DNA of 64,000 nucleotides, from positions 310,001 through 374,000 of the forward strand of contig NC_064672.1 of the NCBI RefSeq assembly GCF_023278565.1. Direction: 5' to 3'. Source of the stretch: Colletotrichum lupini (lineage: Eukaryota > Ascomycota > Sordariomycetes > Glomerellales > Glomerellaceae). The notes under the pieces are model-generated. The model did no database searches. It was not told the origin of the DNA and worked only from the letters and a program-made list of their open reading frames with translations. Every line of letters starts with the position of its first letter. Position 1 is the stretch's first letter. Below are positions 1-12,809 of the stretch, in pieces. Both the position numbers and the translations under genes were made by a program.

Positions 1-2635
1 TTAATAACTAATCGCTTTTAAAATCGGATTTTATTTAATAAAATAATAACTTAGAGAATATAGATTTTAAAACGGCTTTTTATCTTATTATTACTAAGAG
101 AATGAGGATTATATATAATATTTTTATAAAACTAAAAGGGCTTAAAATAAAGTACTTTACTCTTTATAATATCGGTTTTATTAAGAACTTTTATATAAAC
201 GTTATATTAAAAATACTCTTCTAAAAAACTAATATTTAGTACTTAGGTTTTAATTACACCCTTTAGTTTAGAAACAAATCTAAAAACGTTATTATTAAAT
301 AGCTTAAGAAAAAGGTTAATTTAGTTTTTTTAAAATATAAGCCCTATTTATCTTATTTTTTATTTAAAAATTAGTCTTTACTTATTAATATAATTTTAAT
401 ATATAGCGCTTAGTACTTACGTTCTTTATATTAATTAAAGAATAACTAATCGGATATAGCCTAGCTTTAATACTTTAGATCTAAATATCTCGTACTAATA
501 ATACTTAAAAAGCTCGTCCTAGCTATTTAAGAAATAAAAATAAAAAAACTAAGCTATTTAAAATACTAATATTATATAACTATTTATATAAAATAAGTTA
601 TTTTATAACGTATTTTAAAACGAAGAATAACCTAACCTTATTATAAAATCTTATAGGACCTCTTTAACTACTTATTAATTTATAAACGAAGTAAGTAGCT
701 AATATTAATTAAAAACGAGTATTTAAGTAAGATTTTTATTTTTTTATAAATTACGAAGACTTATAATATAGTATTTAGGGTTTTATATTTTTTTAAATAA
801 TAAGTACGTATATAAAAGGGCGTAGCCGTTTATAAAATTTAATAAAATATAGAACGTATAATAATCGTAATTAATAACGAAACTTATTTTTAAATATAAG
901 TATAGGAGCTAAAAGTAGACTTAAAAACTATTTTTTTATATATAAAAAAACTAAATAGAGGAGGGGAATAAGTAAGCTAAGAAATTATTAATAAAACGAT
1001 TAATATAATATTAATAACTAGCTTATTAAACGAACTCTAAGTAGAAGCTATATTAGTTATAGCTTATTTATATAATATTAACCCTAAGTAATATACTAAC
1101 TAGCTATTATTAATTTAAATTAAAAAAGTATAGTTCGCTTATTATTTTAAGTAGTAATGATTAATAAATATACTAAAACTTATTTATAATTTATATCCTT
1201 ATTAAGAGTAAACGTACGTATATAGTTATAGAGCGTATTTTTTTTAAAAAGGACTATAAAAAGAGAATTAATAAGAAACGTTTTAAAATAAAATAGAGAG
1301 GATATATTAAGTACTTTATAAGTTACGTACTAAACGTTTATAACTTATATAAGATTTAAATCCCCTTATTTTTAGAAGTTATTATTACTTAAAATATAAT
1401 ATTTAATAAAATAGCTTTTTATTTAAAAAATAATATTAAAACTATAATTCGTTTACTCAAATTAAAAGCTATAATAAATAAGATTTAATAACTATTTATA
1501 ATAATGAAACTTAAGCTCTAATTACTTAAAATTATAAATAAGGAGGAGGCTATATTAATTAATAATAAAAAGTAACTATTATTATTTATATTTATTTTAT
1601 AAAAAGCGAATAAAGTTATAAAAAAGCTTAGTTCGTTTCTAAATAAATAAAATAAGTAATTACTTACTCCTAAACTAATTTTAAATTTTAAAAACCCGGG
1701 GTTAAATACGAATTTTACTTAACTAATTGAAGTTATAAATAAGGCCGTAAGGGAAGTTAATCTTTTTATTAAGAAAATTAAAAATATAATATATATATAA
1801 ATATAAATAAAGACTTTTTAAAGCTCTTATAAAAAGGATCTTTTTACTTAACTAAACCTTAATAAACCTTTTTAATAAGTAAGCTTATATTAAAAAATAA
1901 AAGTAATAAATAACCTAGCTAGCGACTTTAATATAGCTAATATATATAGCTAAAAAAAGGACGGGTATATTAAATAAAATTAAAAATTAAAAACTAATTA
2001 CTAAAAGTATTTATTTAAAACCCGAGTCGATAAGAGCGACTTAGGTAGTACTTTTTTTATACTTAAATAAAAAAAAACTAGGATTTTTTTTTTAATATAT
2101 ATATACTTAATTAATAAAAAGCGGTTAATAAGGTAACTTAGGGGTATTAAATACTATATTACTATATTTATATTATAATTAGTAAAACGAAGTACGTTTT
2201 ACTAACCGTAGTCTAATCTAACTAAATCTATATAAATTAAATAATTACCCTTCTAAAAAAATAAAACAAATATTTTTAAAATACTAGAACTTTTAAGAAG
2301 TTAATTTGTAGAGGTAGTATAGTTAAAAATCTAGAAACTAAAAAATAAATACTTAAAAAGTAGTTAGTAAGGTGTCGGTTACCTCTAAGCTAATACTCTT
2401 TAAATAAGTATTTAATTATAAACTAAATAGCGATAATTATTTTAATTATTATAAAGTAAAAATCTGCGTTAAGGGGGACTTTTAAGTATAATACTCCCTA
2501 AAAAAGACCTACGTAATAACGCTAATTACTAAGACGTTTAGGGTAGTTATAGCTATTACTACCTAATTCGATTTAAAAGTTTATTAATATAATATTATAA
2601 ATACCTTTCTAAACGTAATTAAAAAGCTTAGTAAC
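1..2635 (+). mobile_element. Outer Ty1/copia retrotransposon, 5' part (RIP-degraded, truncated by window start)
   Basis: AT-rich, stop-riddled remnant on the + strand. Around 940-1150 the translation still follows the end of a copia integrase (an ERAGG-like segment, then a VEA..AYLYN-like segment). Around 2440-2630 it follows the start of a copia reverse transcriptase (a KVKICVKGD segment, then KTFRVVIAIT, FDLKVY and NTFLN, matching the family's KARLCVRGD / AFDLE.YQ.D..NAFLN block). The reading stops abruptly at the gypsy insertion and resumes at 11209. The upstream LTR is not in the window. CpA and TpG are nearly absent, so RIP is the likely source of the stop codons. Confidence 0.8.
2631..2635. 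repeat. Target-site duplication (left) of the gypsy element, gtaac
   Basis: The five bases gtaac directly precede the left LTR. The five bases after the right LTR (11204-11208) are ataac, differing only by G to A, the change RIP produces. Collapsing the two copies restores the reading frame of the interrupted copia reverse transcriptase, which independently supports this boundary. Confidence 0.8.
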
Positions 2636-3175
2636 TATTACGGCTAGCTAGTCGTAATAAGTATATTAATAAAAGTTAAGGCTACGAGTACTAAGTAAAT
2701 AGTATTATAATTATAAATAGCTTCCCTAAAGCTATATTTATAAATTATAAAGTAAATAAGGCTTCGGTAATTAATTATAGTCTTATTAAAAGGGGGTTTT
2801 AATAAAAATAGCTAAAAACGATTATAAGATCTAATACTAAGTTAATTATGAAAAAAGCTATAAGAAGTCTATCCTTAAGCCCGGTTTAAGTCCGTATTAT
2901 ATATAAGTCCGTTTATAAATATATTTTTTATTAATAATTACTCTTATTCGTTAAGTAATTACTTAGTAAATATTAATAAGCGATTACTTAGAGTAATTAT
3001 AGTAATTACTTTATTATATAATTACTACTTCTTATTTATATATAACTTATTTATAGTTCTTTTATTCCGTAAGAGTTACTTTATATTCTCGTATTTATAT
3101 ATATATAGTATACTATAGCTACTATAAGCCTACGGGGCAGGCCCTAGTCTTAGTTATATATATTAAGTCGTAATA
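2636..3175 (-). repeat. Gypsy LTR (3' LTR in element orientation)
   Basis: Nearly co-linear along its length with 10665-11203; most differences are C/T or G/A. It starts tattacgg and ends gtcgtaata, which are RIP-altered forms of a TG...CA-bounded LTR. It contains the GC-richer island cctacggggc near 3130-3140 seen in both copies. Confidence 0.88.
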
Positions 3176-5796
3176 TTAAATCTCCTTTTTAAAGGTCTTA
3201 TCCTTATAAACCTATAAATAAGTCGTTATAGCCTAAGTTAGGGCTTATTAAGTAATTTTTTTAAAAATATTAAGATATTTATTAAATCTTCGATATATTA
3301 TTAACTAAAGCTTATTTTTAAAATTAAAGAGCGAGGATTCGAGATTAAAATACTTTATTTACTTTATTATTTATTAGGGCGAAAGTATAAAATACTAAAG
3401 GGTAAATTAAAATATTATAAATATATACGTCATAGTCGTTCTTACGACGCGATTATTAATACTATATATAATTGTAAATTTCTTTTTCTTTTATTAGTAT
3501 TTTCTATATTAATTATATTTATAATAGATCGTCTTTTATTTAAAATGAAAAAGTTAGAATATAAAAAAGAAATAAAAAAGCTTCTTTTTTAAAAATAAAT
3601 AAAGGCTTTATATTATATATAAATTAAAATAAATTAATCTTTATTAAAGTTAGATCGTTTTTAAAAAAAAAAGGATAGTATTTAAAAAAGAAAAAGCAAT
3701 TCTTAATCTTTTTAATATTATTAACAAGGATAAGTTAGCTACTATACGAGAAGTATAGTTTAGTAATATTTTTAAAATAATTAACTAGGATATTATAATA
3801 ACTAGGAGTTCTAATTTTAATTTCAATTTTAGTATTTTAAAAAGGATTTTTAAGAATTTTAGAGGTTTATAATAAGTTCTTATATATTTTCTTTATATTT
3901 ATAGTTTTTCTATTTAATTAAGAATTCCCGTATTTTATTCTTAATTCTATAGTTGATAATCCGTTCGACTTCGTACTTTAATTAGTTTAGTTTAATAATA
4001 ATATAACTTTTTATATATAAACCTCTTAATATAAGTTCGAATAATAAGATATAAAAAATAAGATAGTATCGTATTGTATTTAATAATCTTAATTTATAAT
4101 TAACTAATAAAACTTTTTTAATAATTTCGAAAGGTCTAAGTTTTTTATAATCTAATTTATCGCTTAGTTATTTCGTTTTAATATTATAGTAAAGGAAATA
4201 AATACTATTCCCCTTTTTTAAAAATAGTCCTCTAATTTTTAATTTATCCACGTTCTTTTTTATATATTATTATATAAACTCGAGGTTTAATAAAGCTTAT
4301 TTATAAATCTCTTTAAGTTTACTTATACTTACTATAGCTTTTAAAGCTTATAATCCTTATTATATTTCTTTATATACTATTAGTTAGAATCCGTAATTAA
4401 GATAAAACGGAGATTTTTTTATACTTTTACTAACTATATTATTATATACGAACTAGGCTATTAATAAAAATACTATCTAATTATCCTAGTTATAGTTTAT
4501 ATAATAATAAAGGTATATTTCGAGGATTTAATTAATCCTTTCTATTTATCTATTAGTTTATAAATAAAATAATATCGATAGTTTATAGTTTATACTAAGT
4601 TACGAAATTAGGGATTTTTAAAACTTTAAAGTAAATAGCTTATTTTTATTAAAAATGATTTCTTTTAGTAAACTATAGTTCGAAAATATAATCTTAGTAA
4701 ATACGTATACTAAGTCTTTTATAATATTTAATTCTTTATAGGGAATAAAATATATAAACTTAGTAAGTCGATCGACTATAACTAGGATATTATTATACTC
4801 TATTTTAATAAATAGTTCTCTAAACTTTAGTAATTTAATAATAAAGTCTTATATAATTAATTACTATACTTTTATTAGTAATTATAATAATTATAGCTTA
4901 TTATAAGGCTTATATAAGCTATTTTTATTTTTTTATAAGTCGCGTAGTCCTTAATTACTTTTATAATTTTAATATATATAGCGGATTTATTATAATATTA
5001 GTAAATCCGTTTTTATATTTTAGTAATTCCTTAGTAGCTATATATTAATATATTATAAAATTTTATAATAAGCTTAGGAGTTATTTTTTTAATTAAGCTA
5101 GTATTAATTTTTTTAACTATTATAAAAAGCTTCGTAATTAGTATAAAACTACCGTCCTTTTCTTATTTAAAAATAACTCATATTTCTTTAAGGACCGCGA
5201 CTTTATAATTAGGTCTTTTATTAAGAGCGTCTATCCTACTATTTTCTAAACCCTTTTAATAAATAATTTAAAAGTTAAATTTAAATAGGAATTCGCTCTA
5301 TCTAACTTATTATTTATTTAAATTCTTATTTATTATAAAATTTACGAGATTTTTATAATTTATATAAACTATAACTTTATACTTAGTTCTAGATAACTAT
5401 AGCCTCTATTCTTAAAATACTTTAATAATAGCTATAAGTTCTTTATTATAAATTTATTAATTTAATTTTACTCTATAAAATACTTTAAAATAGAAGTAAT
5501 ATAAATAAAGCTTTTTTTACTTATCTCGTTATCCTAAGACCGCTTTTATAATAAAGTTTAAAGCGTTAGTCTTAATTTTAAAAAGTTTTTAGGGGTTTAG
5601 GATTATAATAACTAGTTTAGAAATAACTATATTCTTAACCTTAACGAATACTTTTTTATACTTAGGATTTTAAATAAATAGGGTATCTTTTTATATTAAG
5701 TTATTAAAAAGTCTAATTATGTTAATATAGTTTTTAAAAAATTATTAATAAAATTAACGAATTTTAAGAATCCTTATACGTTCTTAATGTTTTATA

Positions 5797-5812
5797 ATAT
5801 AAGCTAGTCCCT
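5797..5812. repeat. 16-bp target duplication, copy-1 element (left)
   Basis: atataagctagtccct is repeated exactly at 6983-6998 on the other side of the copy-1 element. Perfect identity in otherwise heavily mutated DNA suggests insertion after, or sheltered from, much of the surrounding mutation. Confidence 0.85.
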
Positions 5813-6982
5813 CCCCCTAACGGAGTAATCTGCCGGGGCCGTACTATATATTACGTATTAAAAAAAACTAAGTATAATACGCTCTATACTTAATTACTAA
5901 CTAAAATAGTAGTTAACTAACTTAACTATTATCTCCCTTTTATTAATAGCTCTTAACCTTCTATTACCCGCTTATAGGGCGAGCTTTATTTATTTTAATA
6001 TACATAGGACTTCTTAATATTAATTTACGTAAGTAGCTAGGTTTAGTATAATCTATTTTTTTATATAAATATTATTATTACCCAGGGGGTCTTATAAGAG
6101 CTATTTAAAGCGCTAGTTTATTATCTTAACCCTATATACCTCCGGCCCGTTTATTATAATTATTATAACTAAGCTAATATCGATATATTAAATTTTAATA
6201 TCTGTATTAGCCTAGCTATTTATAGCGTTTATATTATTACCTAGCTAAATTCCGTATTATTAAAAAGTACTTTACTAATCCTCGGGTATATTTACGTTAA
6301 TTATAATAGTTATAGCGTCGAGCTAGCTAAAGAGGGCGCCTAGCCCGAGAGGGGTAGACTTATTAACGGGTATTTTTAGTTCTAGCTTATTAATTATTAA
6401 TTATATACTAGGAATAGAGTTTGTTCTTATTAAGGTAGTAGTTTATATATTAATAGGTTTATTTAGTAAATTTATTTAGTAGATTTATTTAGTAGATTTA
6501 TTTAGTAGATTTATTTAATAAATTTACTTAGTAAATTTATTTAGTTTAAATAGAGAGTAGCTTTAGGTAATATTAAAAATAATAAGGATAAAAAAGATCT
6601 TTACGAGCTTTAATACGAAGAATAATAAATATTAGCCTATTTAGCCCTTTTTTAAAAAACCTCTATATTATTATTAAAGTTTAGAACCTCTACGGTTAAG
6701 GGCCGCCTCTAACTATTATAACTAACTATTATAGCTAATTATTATAGCTAACTTCTATTATTAACCTTTTTAACTAGCGCCGCTACTAAAGAGGGTAGCT
6801 TACCTATCCCTAATTAAATAATAGTTTTTATATCGAAATTACTATATTACGTTAAGCGCGTACTTAAGATATATTATGCGTATTATATAATTAAAAAGTA
6901 TGCTATATTGTATAATTTTCTTTAAAAGCGTAATCCTATTAAGGTTAACTTTTTATGCTTATAAAGTTAGAAAAAAACCACT
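5813..6982 (-). mobile_element. Unclassified long-TSD element, copy 1 (1170 bp, inside gypsy pol)
   Basis: Minus-strand copy. In element orientation it starts aGTGGTTTTTTT and ends in a GC-rich hairpin followed by a G-run (+ strand 5813-5845). It matches 13540-14655 over its full length and 12810-13078 at its two ends. The flanking 16-bp duplication is exact. There are no terminal inverted repeats, no LTRs and no poly(A) tail. No coding domain is recognisable. It splits the gypsy pol between RT and RNase H, so it inserted after the gypsy element. It contains a 13-bp minisatellite at 6455-6545. Confidence 0.75.
6455..6545. repeat. 13-bp minisatellite, about 7 units
   Basis: Tandem units of tttatttagtaga with C/T and G/A variants (tttatttagtaaa, tttacttagtaaa). 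The corresponding place in copy 2 (about 13970-14010, opposite orientation) has only one or two units, so the array differs in length between copies of the same element. Confidence 0.85.
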
Positions 6983-9724
6983 ATATAAGCTAGTCCCTAA
7001 TTATTTTTATTTTTAATATTTATATATAGATTTATCTTAATATAATAATATATTTAAAAAAGTTTACTTTTTATATATAGAACTCGTATTTAGAGGATTC
7101 GGTATATAGCTTAGTATTTTAGAGCTTTTAAAATACTATATAAATATACTTTTTATATATTTTAAAGTTAAAAAATCTTTTTTTATTAATATAGATAATA
7201 ATAAAAATATCGACGTACTCCCGGAGTACGTAATTAACTATTATTTAAAAAGTTATTAAAGTATTAATAAGTCCGAAAAGTATAATAAAGTATTTAAAAA
7301 GTCCTCTACGAGTTCGGAATACCGTCTTTTATTCGTTTCCTTTTTTAATTTGAATTTAGTTAAATACTTTTTTAAAATTTATAATAATAAATTAATTAGC
7401 TTTATAAAATAGATCTCTAAACTTAGTAATAAGTAATAAGAAATAGTAATTCTTTTTTATAATTTCGTTAAGTTTTTTATAATTAATAATAAGTCTTAAT
7501 TTTTTACCCTTTTTTAATATAAAAAATAAAGGGAATTCAGTAAGAGAATTTAATAATTAAATACATCCTTTCTTAAGTTTTTTATTAATATATTTATTAA
7601 AATACTCTTATTCTTTTTAATTTATTAAATATATTAAATAAAACCTAAATTATATCCCTTTTTTAAGTTCGATTTTTATATTTTAATTACTATATTTTAA
7701 TAATCCTATTTCTTTAGGTTTTATAAATAGTTTTATATATATCTAGTACTCCTTAAGTATAATTTAGAGTTATTACGATTTTTAATTATTAATATTAGTT
7801 ATAAACTTCTTAAAGCTTTTTACTATTTTAATAAAAGTTATATATTGTATTTATTTTCGTTCTTTAGGAGTTCTTAAAAATCCGTTTAAGCCTTTTTTTT
7901 TTTAAATCGTTTAGTAACTAGATTTTTTTACAAGATCTAGTTAATAATCTAATCTATTTATAAGTTATATGTTTATAATTATAAGAGTCCTAGGATAACG
8001 TTAATATTTCTAATTTTTATAATATTATGTTATAATTGTTCTTATTAATTATTAATATATATTAAGAAGTATACGGTCTCTTAATTAATATATTTATAAT
8101 TATAATTAACTCGTTTTCTTTTTATTATTTATAATTAGTATAATTTATCTTTATATACCTATAATAAGTTAAGTTTATTTATTATTTTTAATAAAATATA
8201 AGTTTCTTATATGCTGTTATTAATAATAGTATCTAATCTTCGTTTATAAATATTAAAGTTAACTTATAAATATACGTCGTTACGTTATATAGTTATGTAT
8301 AAAAACTTCTTTTTTATTTTCGTTTCTCGTTGTTCTTTTATAATTAGCCTTTTTAGTTTTTTATTATTTATTTTTTTAAATGAGTTTTTTATTTATATTT
8401 TTTTAATACTCTCTCTAAGCCTTAGCCTTTCTAATATAATAAATCTAATATTAATCGTATCTATAATCTTCTTATTTTATATATTCACTATTAAAGTACT
8501 TTATAAGAAAATTAGGGTCTAGACCGAATATAGCTTTATTATTATTATTAAAGCTTAGTAACGTCTAACTAAGTAGTTAATCTTCTATATAAATATCTTT
8601 AATAATTTTATTATTATATCTTTATAAGTAAAAACGACTATTTTATTTAGATATAAGATACTAAAAGTATTTATCATCTAAGTATTTTACTTAAAATAAT
8701 TCTTTATAAAAGGGGTCCTTAAGGTTAAATAAAGAATAATCTTTATTTATATAGGGGGTTATTATAACTTTTTTACGTTCTCTAGTTCTATAAAACTAAA
8801 TAACTTAGTTATTTTTAAATAAGTAAATATATTTATATTATAATTTATTATTATCCTTTTTAAAACTAATATTATTAATATTAAATAATACTTTATAATC
8901 GATCTCTATTTAAGTACGTCGTTAAGTAATATCGTAAGGTTTATTTAAATTATAAAGTAATTCTATTTTATTAAAATAAAAAGAACTAGTTTTTATTTCG
9001 ATATTTTCTTTTTTGATTTTAAAATCGATTCTTCCTTTATTAGTAATTCCGAAGTTAAAAGTTAGTTTTTTAAGTACTTTGATTTTATTTTTATATACGA
9101 GGTTCTTAAGCTATTCCTTAATTTTATAAATAAATTTCTTATTAACGTCTACTTATCGTATTATATAAATAAACTTAGTTAGTATTTTATTTAAATCGAG
9201 TTTTTTTAGAACTTGATAAGTTATTTTTAGTTTATTTTATCTCGTTACGCTATATATACAAAGCTATTTATAATTTCTTTTATATTAAGTCCTTTTTTTT
9301 TAAACTTAAGGAGCTACTCTTTTATATTGATTAAAAGTTTTTATTTAATTCGTCCTTTGAAAAAGTTAAGCATATTCTGTATAATAGGGTCCGTTTTACC
9401 CTTCTTTTTTATATTTTTATAAATTTAAAAGAGTATAGTAAGGTATTCGATATTTTTTTTTTAAAAATATAGGGTTAATAAGTAGGTATTTATTTTTTTA
9501 TTTTTTTATTACTAGGGTTTTAATAAATAGTAAAGTAGATTGTTTATTATTCTTAGGTTATTTAGGGTACTATCCTATTTATTCCTTATTATCTTAGTAA
9601 ATAAAATAGTTATTATTATAATAAGCTATTTATAAAAATTATCTATAGGGAACTTCCTTACTCATAATATTAGCTCGCTTTTTTAAAATAAGTTAGTATT
9701 AAATATATTTAAATTATTAGTAAT

Positions 9725-9770
9725 TTCTAGTTATATATCCTAGCTTATCGTAATTATAGTATTTAAGGTT
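9725..9770 (-). pseudogene. Gypsy gag zinc-knuckle relic
   Basis: The minus strand reads KYYNYDKLGYITRNY, which fits the retroviral CCHC knuckle KCYNCGKPGHIARNC with every Cys and His codon changed to Tyr (TGT/TGC to TAT/TAC, CAT/CAC to TAT/TAC). These are the expected RIP outcomes. It places gag upstream of pol in the minus-strand element. Confidence 0.7.
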
Positions 9771-10664
9771 CTTTTTTTATTAAGGTTATTTTTTTTAATA
9801 ATACTAAGGTTTATTAGTCCGCTATAGTACCTAGTTATAATAATCGTTAGTCTATATTTATATTTATTATTAAGCTTAGATCGGTTATTTTAAGTATTTT
9901 ATTTTTTACGTTTAAAGTATTATTCGTAAAGTTAATTATTAATCTTAACTATTATATTAATACAATTATAAAGTTTATTAAGTCGGTCTTAATAAGAGAG
10001 GTTATTTTTAACTTCTTTTTTTAAGTTATAATAAAAAGCTATTATAAGTACTTCGTTACCCTAATTAAGTTTAGAAATAATTTATTTAAATTTAAAAATA
10101 TACTTATTAACTAATCCTTTTTATATAAGGGTTATAAGCTTTTATTTAATAATTTACTTTTTATTAAGGTTATTAAAGGTCTCTTTAAGTCTTTTTTTAA
10201 ATTTATTATAGTTATTAAAGATCTTTTTAGTATTTTTATCTTAGATATTACGTTCGTTTTTAAAATAGTTTTTTATAAAAAGTTTAAATTAAATAAGGGC
10301 GTCCTTTTTAAAAAATAAAACTACGTAATAAACCTTATTTATTTCAATAATAAATGAGGTCCTATAATAGTATAAGTAGGCCCTAGTTTAAATAGAAAAT
10401 CCTCAGAAAGTATTTAGCGACTTATTATAAGGTTCTAGTTTAGAGTACTTAGCTCTAAGTATTAAAGGAGGTCGGGGCGCTATAAACTAAATATAAAATT
10501 ACTTATTTTTATTTTTAAGTTTAAGTATTATATTATATAGTTATTAAATAGTAAATATAATTATTTTAATAAGTTACGCTATATTATTATTATTAATAGT
10601 CGATATATTCGTATTATTTAGTTAGTTTTTATAAAATAAACTTATTAAATAGGAGTAATTAAAG

Positions 10665-11203
10665 TATTATAGCTAGCTAGTTATAATAAGTATATTAATA
10701 AAAGTTAAGGCTATAAGTACTAAGTAAATAGTATTATAGTTATAAATAGCTTTTTTAAAACTATATTTATGAATTATAAAATAAGTAAGGCTTTGGTAAT
10801 TAATTATAATCTTATTATAAGGGGTTCTTAATAAAAATAGTTAAAAGCGATTATAAAATTTAATATTAAGTTAATTATTAAAAAAACTATAAGAAGTCTA
10901 TTTTAAGCCCGGCTTAAGTCCGTACTATGTATAAGTCCGCTTATAAATATATTTTTTATTAGTAATTACTCTTATTTATTAAGTAATTACTTAGTAAATA
11001 CTAATAAGTAATTACTTAGAGTAATTATAATAATTACCTTATTATATAATTACCATTTCTTATCTATACGTAACTTATCTATAGTTCTTCCGTTTTATAA
11101 AAGTTACTTTATATTCCCGTATTCTTATATATATAGTATACTATAGCTACCGCAAGCCTACGGGGCGGGCCCTAGTATTAATTATATATATTAGGTCGTA
11201 ATA
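10665..11203 (-). repeat. Gypsy LTR (5' LTR in element orientation)
   Basis: Partner of 2636-3175. Shared landmarks include gctagctag near the start, the pair of gtccg motifs, and the cctacggggc island near 11160. It ends ggtcgtaata, followed by the ataac target duplication. Confidence 0.88.
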
Positions 11204-12420
11204 ATAACCCCCTTATTATTTACGAGCTTTTAAATAGCTTTTATAAGCTAAGAATATATATTAAATTTAAATAGGCCCTATATAGTACCCATAACGCTTT
11301 ACTATTATAATACGAGGAGCTAGTATTAACTCTTAAAAGTCTAGGTTTTTTATTTAAAAACGAGGACCCGTATCTATTTTAGGATTTCATTAAAAAAGTC
11401 CTAGTCCTTTTTTATATAAATAATATCCTCGTTTTTTATTATAAAAACTATATTTACGAGGCTAGTTAAGTAACCGAGGGATTTAAAAAGAAATATAAAA
11501 TAAAAAACTAGGGGCTAGTTTCGTAATATTTTAAAATAAGGGTCGTTTATAATTAATTAAATAAAAAGATTTACTTAGCTTATAATTAATATTTTAAAAA
11601 TATAACTAAGAAGTTCGATCTTATTAACTTTACTACTCTTATAACCCTATTACTAACGGTCCTAATTAAAAAGAACTTAGGGATTATATTCCTAAATAAG
11701 ACTAAGTCTTTTCAAAAAAAGTTAGATCGATATTATATATAATAATTATAATTCGGCCTAACGTCGCTTTTATATACGCTTTACTTTTTTAATTCTTAAT
11801 AAACCCGTCTTATTAATATTATTCTATTATAAATTAGGTTATATAATACTTTTTTTATATATAATATTTAATAATATACTTTAGGATCTTAAGGGGTAGC
11901 TAAGTATGATTAATTATAAATAATACTTTATTTATAAATAATAAAAAGGCCTAGAGATCCTTATAAAGTTTTATAATCTCTTTTTTTAATAGCCTCGTTT
12001 AGTAAAAAATAGCTTATTAAAATATAATAATTACGTTAATTACGGAGGCCGAGTTACTAAGCTTAAAATATATAGCTAAGGAGATAATTGTTTTTAAACG
12101 CCTTTTTAAAAATATCTTACTCGAGCTTAGTAATATATAAAAGATATATTACGATAATTATTAAATAATTAAACTCGTAATTAAAAAAAGGGAACGTATT
12201 TTAACTTATTTATATTACGTTAATATTTAAAATATATAATTATAATAAGAGTACTTAAGAGGCTTATTTTAAGTAGTTTATATACTAATAAATAAAATAC
12301 TAACTAACAATCTTATAAAAAACCCTTTTAAAACGAAGTTCGAGTACTTTATATCGCTCTTAAATATAAAAAATATATATAAAATAATTATACTAAATAA
12401 GGAGACGTTTAAAAAATAAT
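11204..12420 (+). pseudogene. Outer copia RT and RNase H relic (continuation across the gypsy insertion)
   Basis: After the gypsy duplication the + strand resumes copia RT: an ALYST..ALLL.YEEL segment, then LTLKSLGF, then LFYINNILV near 11409-11430, a degraded FYVDDI catalytic motif with both Asp codons now Asn. Near 12035-12110 a TEAEL-like RNase H block follows (TEAELLSLKYTAKE), then YYDNYQTIKLVIKE near 12150 (family CDNQQTI.L..KE) and the terminal block near 12290-12350. Reading ends about 12380. The 3' LTR should start soon after but I could not delimit it. Confidence 0.8.
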
Positions 12421-12791
12421 AAAACGGCCCGGGGGGCCCGGTTATTAATTAAAAAACGTAGCTTATAACTAAGGAGTATAAAGTCGCTTTAGTAACCCCG
12501 TTAGGTTATTTAAAAAAAAAGCTATTTATTTAAAAAAAATAAGCGCGTATTTATTTAAAAAAGACTTTAACGCGGGCTATATATTTAAAAAAATATATAA
12601 ATTAATAAAAGTATTAATTTTAATTTAAATACTATTTATTTTTATAAATAAAGTAGTTAATATTATTACGTTTTTAATAAGTTTTTTTAATAACGCTTTT
12701 AATATAAAAAGAGTATTTTTAAATACCTCTTTTATTAGGGCCTTATTTATATAAACTCCCTTATTCTTTTTTTTATTTAAAAAACCGTTAT
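12421..12791. other. RIP-degraded DNA, probable copia 3' LTR region
   Basis: AT-rich, CpA-poor sequence following the copia RNase H. It contains a GC island (cggcccggggggcccgg, about 12424-12440). No second LTR is available in the window for comparison, so the LTR cannot be delimited. The open frame on the minus strand here crosses into the next element and is composition noise. Confidence 0.4.
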
Positions 12792-12809
12792 ACTTAAGGG
12801 CTTTATATA
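12792..12809. repeat. 18-bp target duplication, copy-3 element (left)
   Basis: acttaagggctttatata is repeated exactly at 13079-13096. Flanking bases differ (t before the left copy, g before the right), so the length is 18. Confidence 0.9.

Larger units (their letters stand above)
4450..7560 (-). pseudogene. Gypsy pol relic: RT, RNase H and integrase
   Basis: On the minus strand near 7540-7440 a KLRLIINYKKLNEI segment corresponds to the family's LR.VVDYR.LN block. Near 7215-7175 EYVDIFIIIYIN corresponds to EYLDIFV.VYLDD. RNase H is recognised near 5700-5520 (KLVIIILNP, then a TNALNFII segment for the family's TDASDFAIGAVL). The integrase core near 4800-4680 reads IVDRLTKFIYFIPYKE, a close match to the gypsy VDRLTKFAHFIP motif. 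Catalytic Asp codons have become Asn and many Gln/Trp codons have become stops, as expected from RIP. Confidence 0.82.
2636..11203 (-). mobile_element. Complete Ty3/gypsy LTR retrotransposon, RIP-degraded, inserted in copia RT
   Basis: The element is bounded by two ~540-bp direct repeats (2636-3175 and 10665-11203) and a 5-bp target duplication. The coding sense is the minus strand. Order on that strand: a gag zinc-knuckle relic near 9725-9770, reverse transcriptase about 7560-7170, RNase H about 5700-5500, integrase about 4800-4680, the normal gypsy order (integrase last). A purine-rich stretch lies beside the left LTR on the minus strand (about 3181-3195), where a polypurine tract belongs. 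A 1.17-kb foreign element sits between RT and RNase H. All reading frames are broken, so it is dead. Confidence 0.88.

Noticed and set aside
8295..8522. 75-aa hydrophobic open frame in the AT block
   Set aside because: Lies inside the gypsy element on the non-coding strand; Phe/Ile/Leu-rich composition follows from AT-rich DNA.
2636..11203. Reading the 540-bp repeats as a segmental duplication
   Set aside because: Terminal position, 5-bp duplication, interior gag/pol order and the restored copia frame all point to LTRs.
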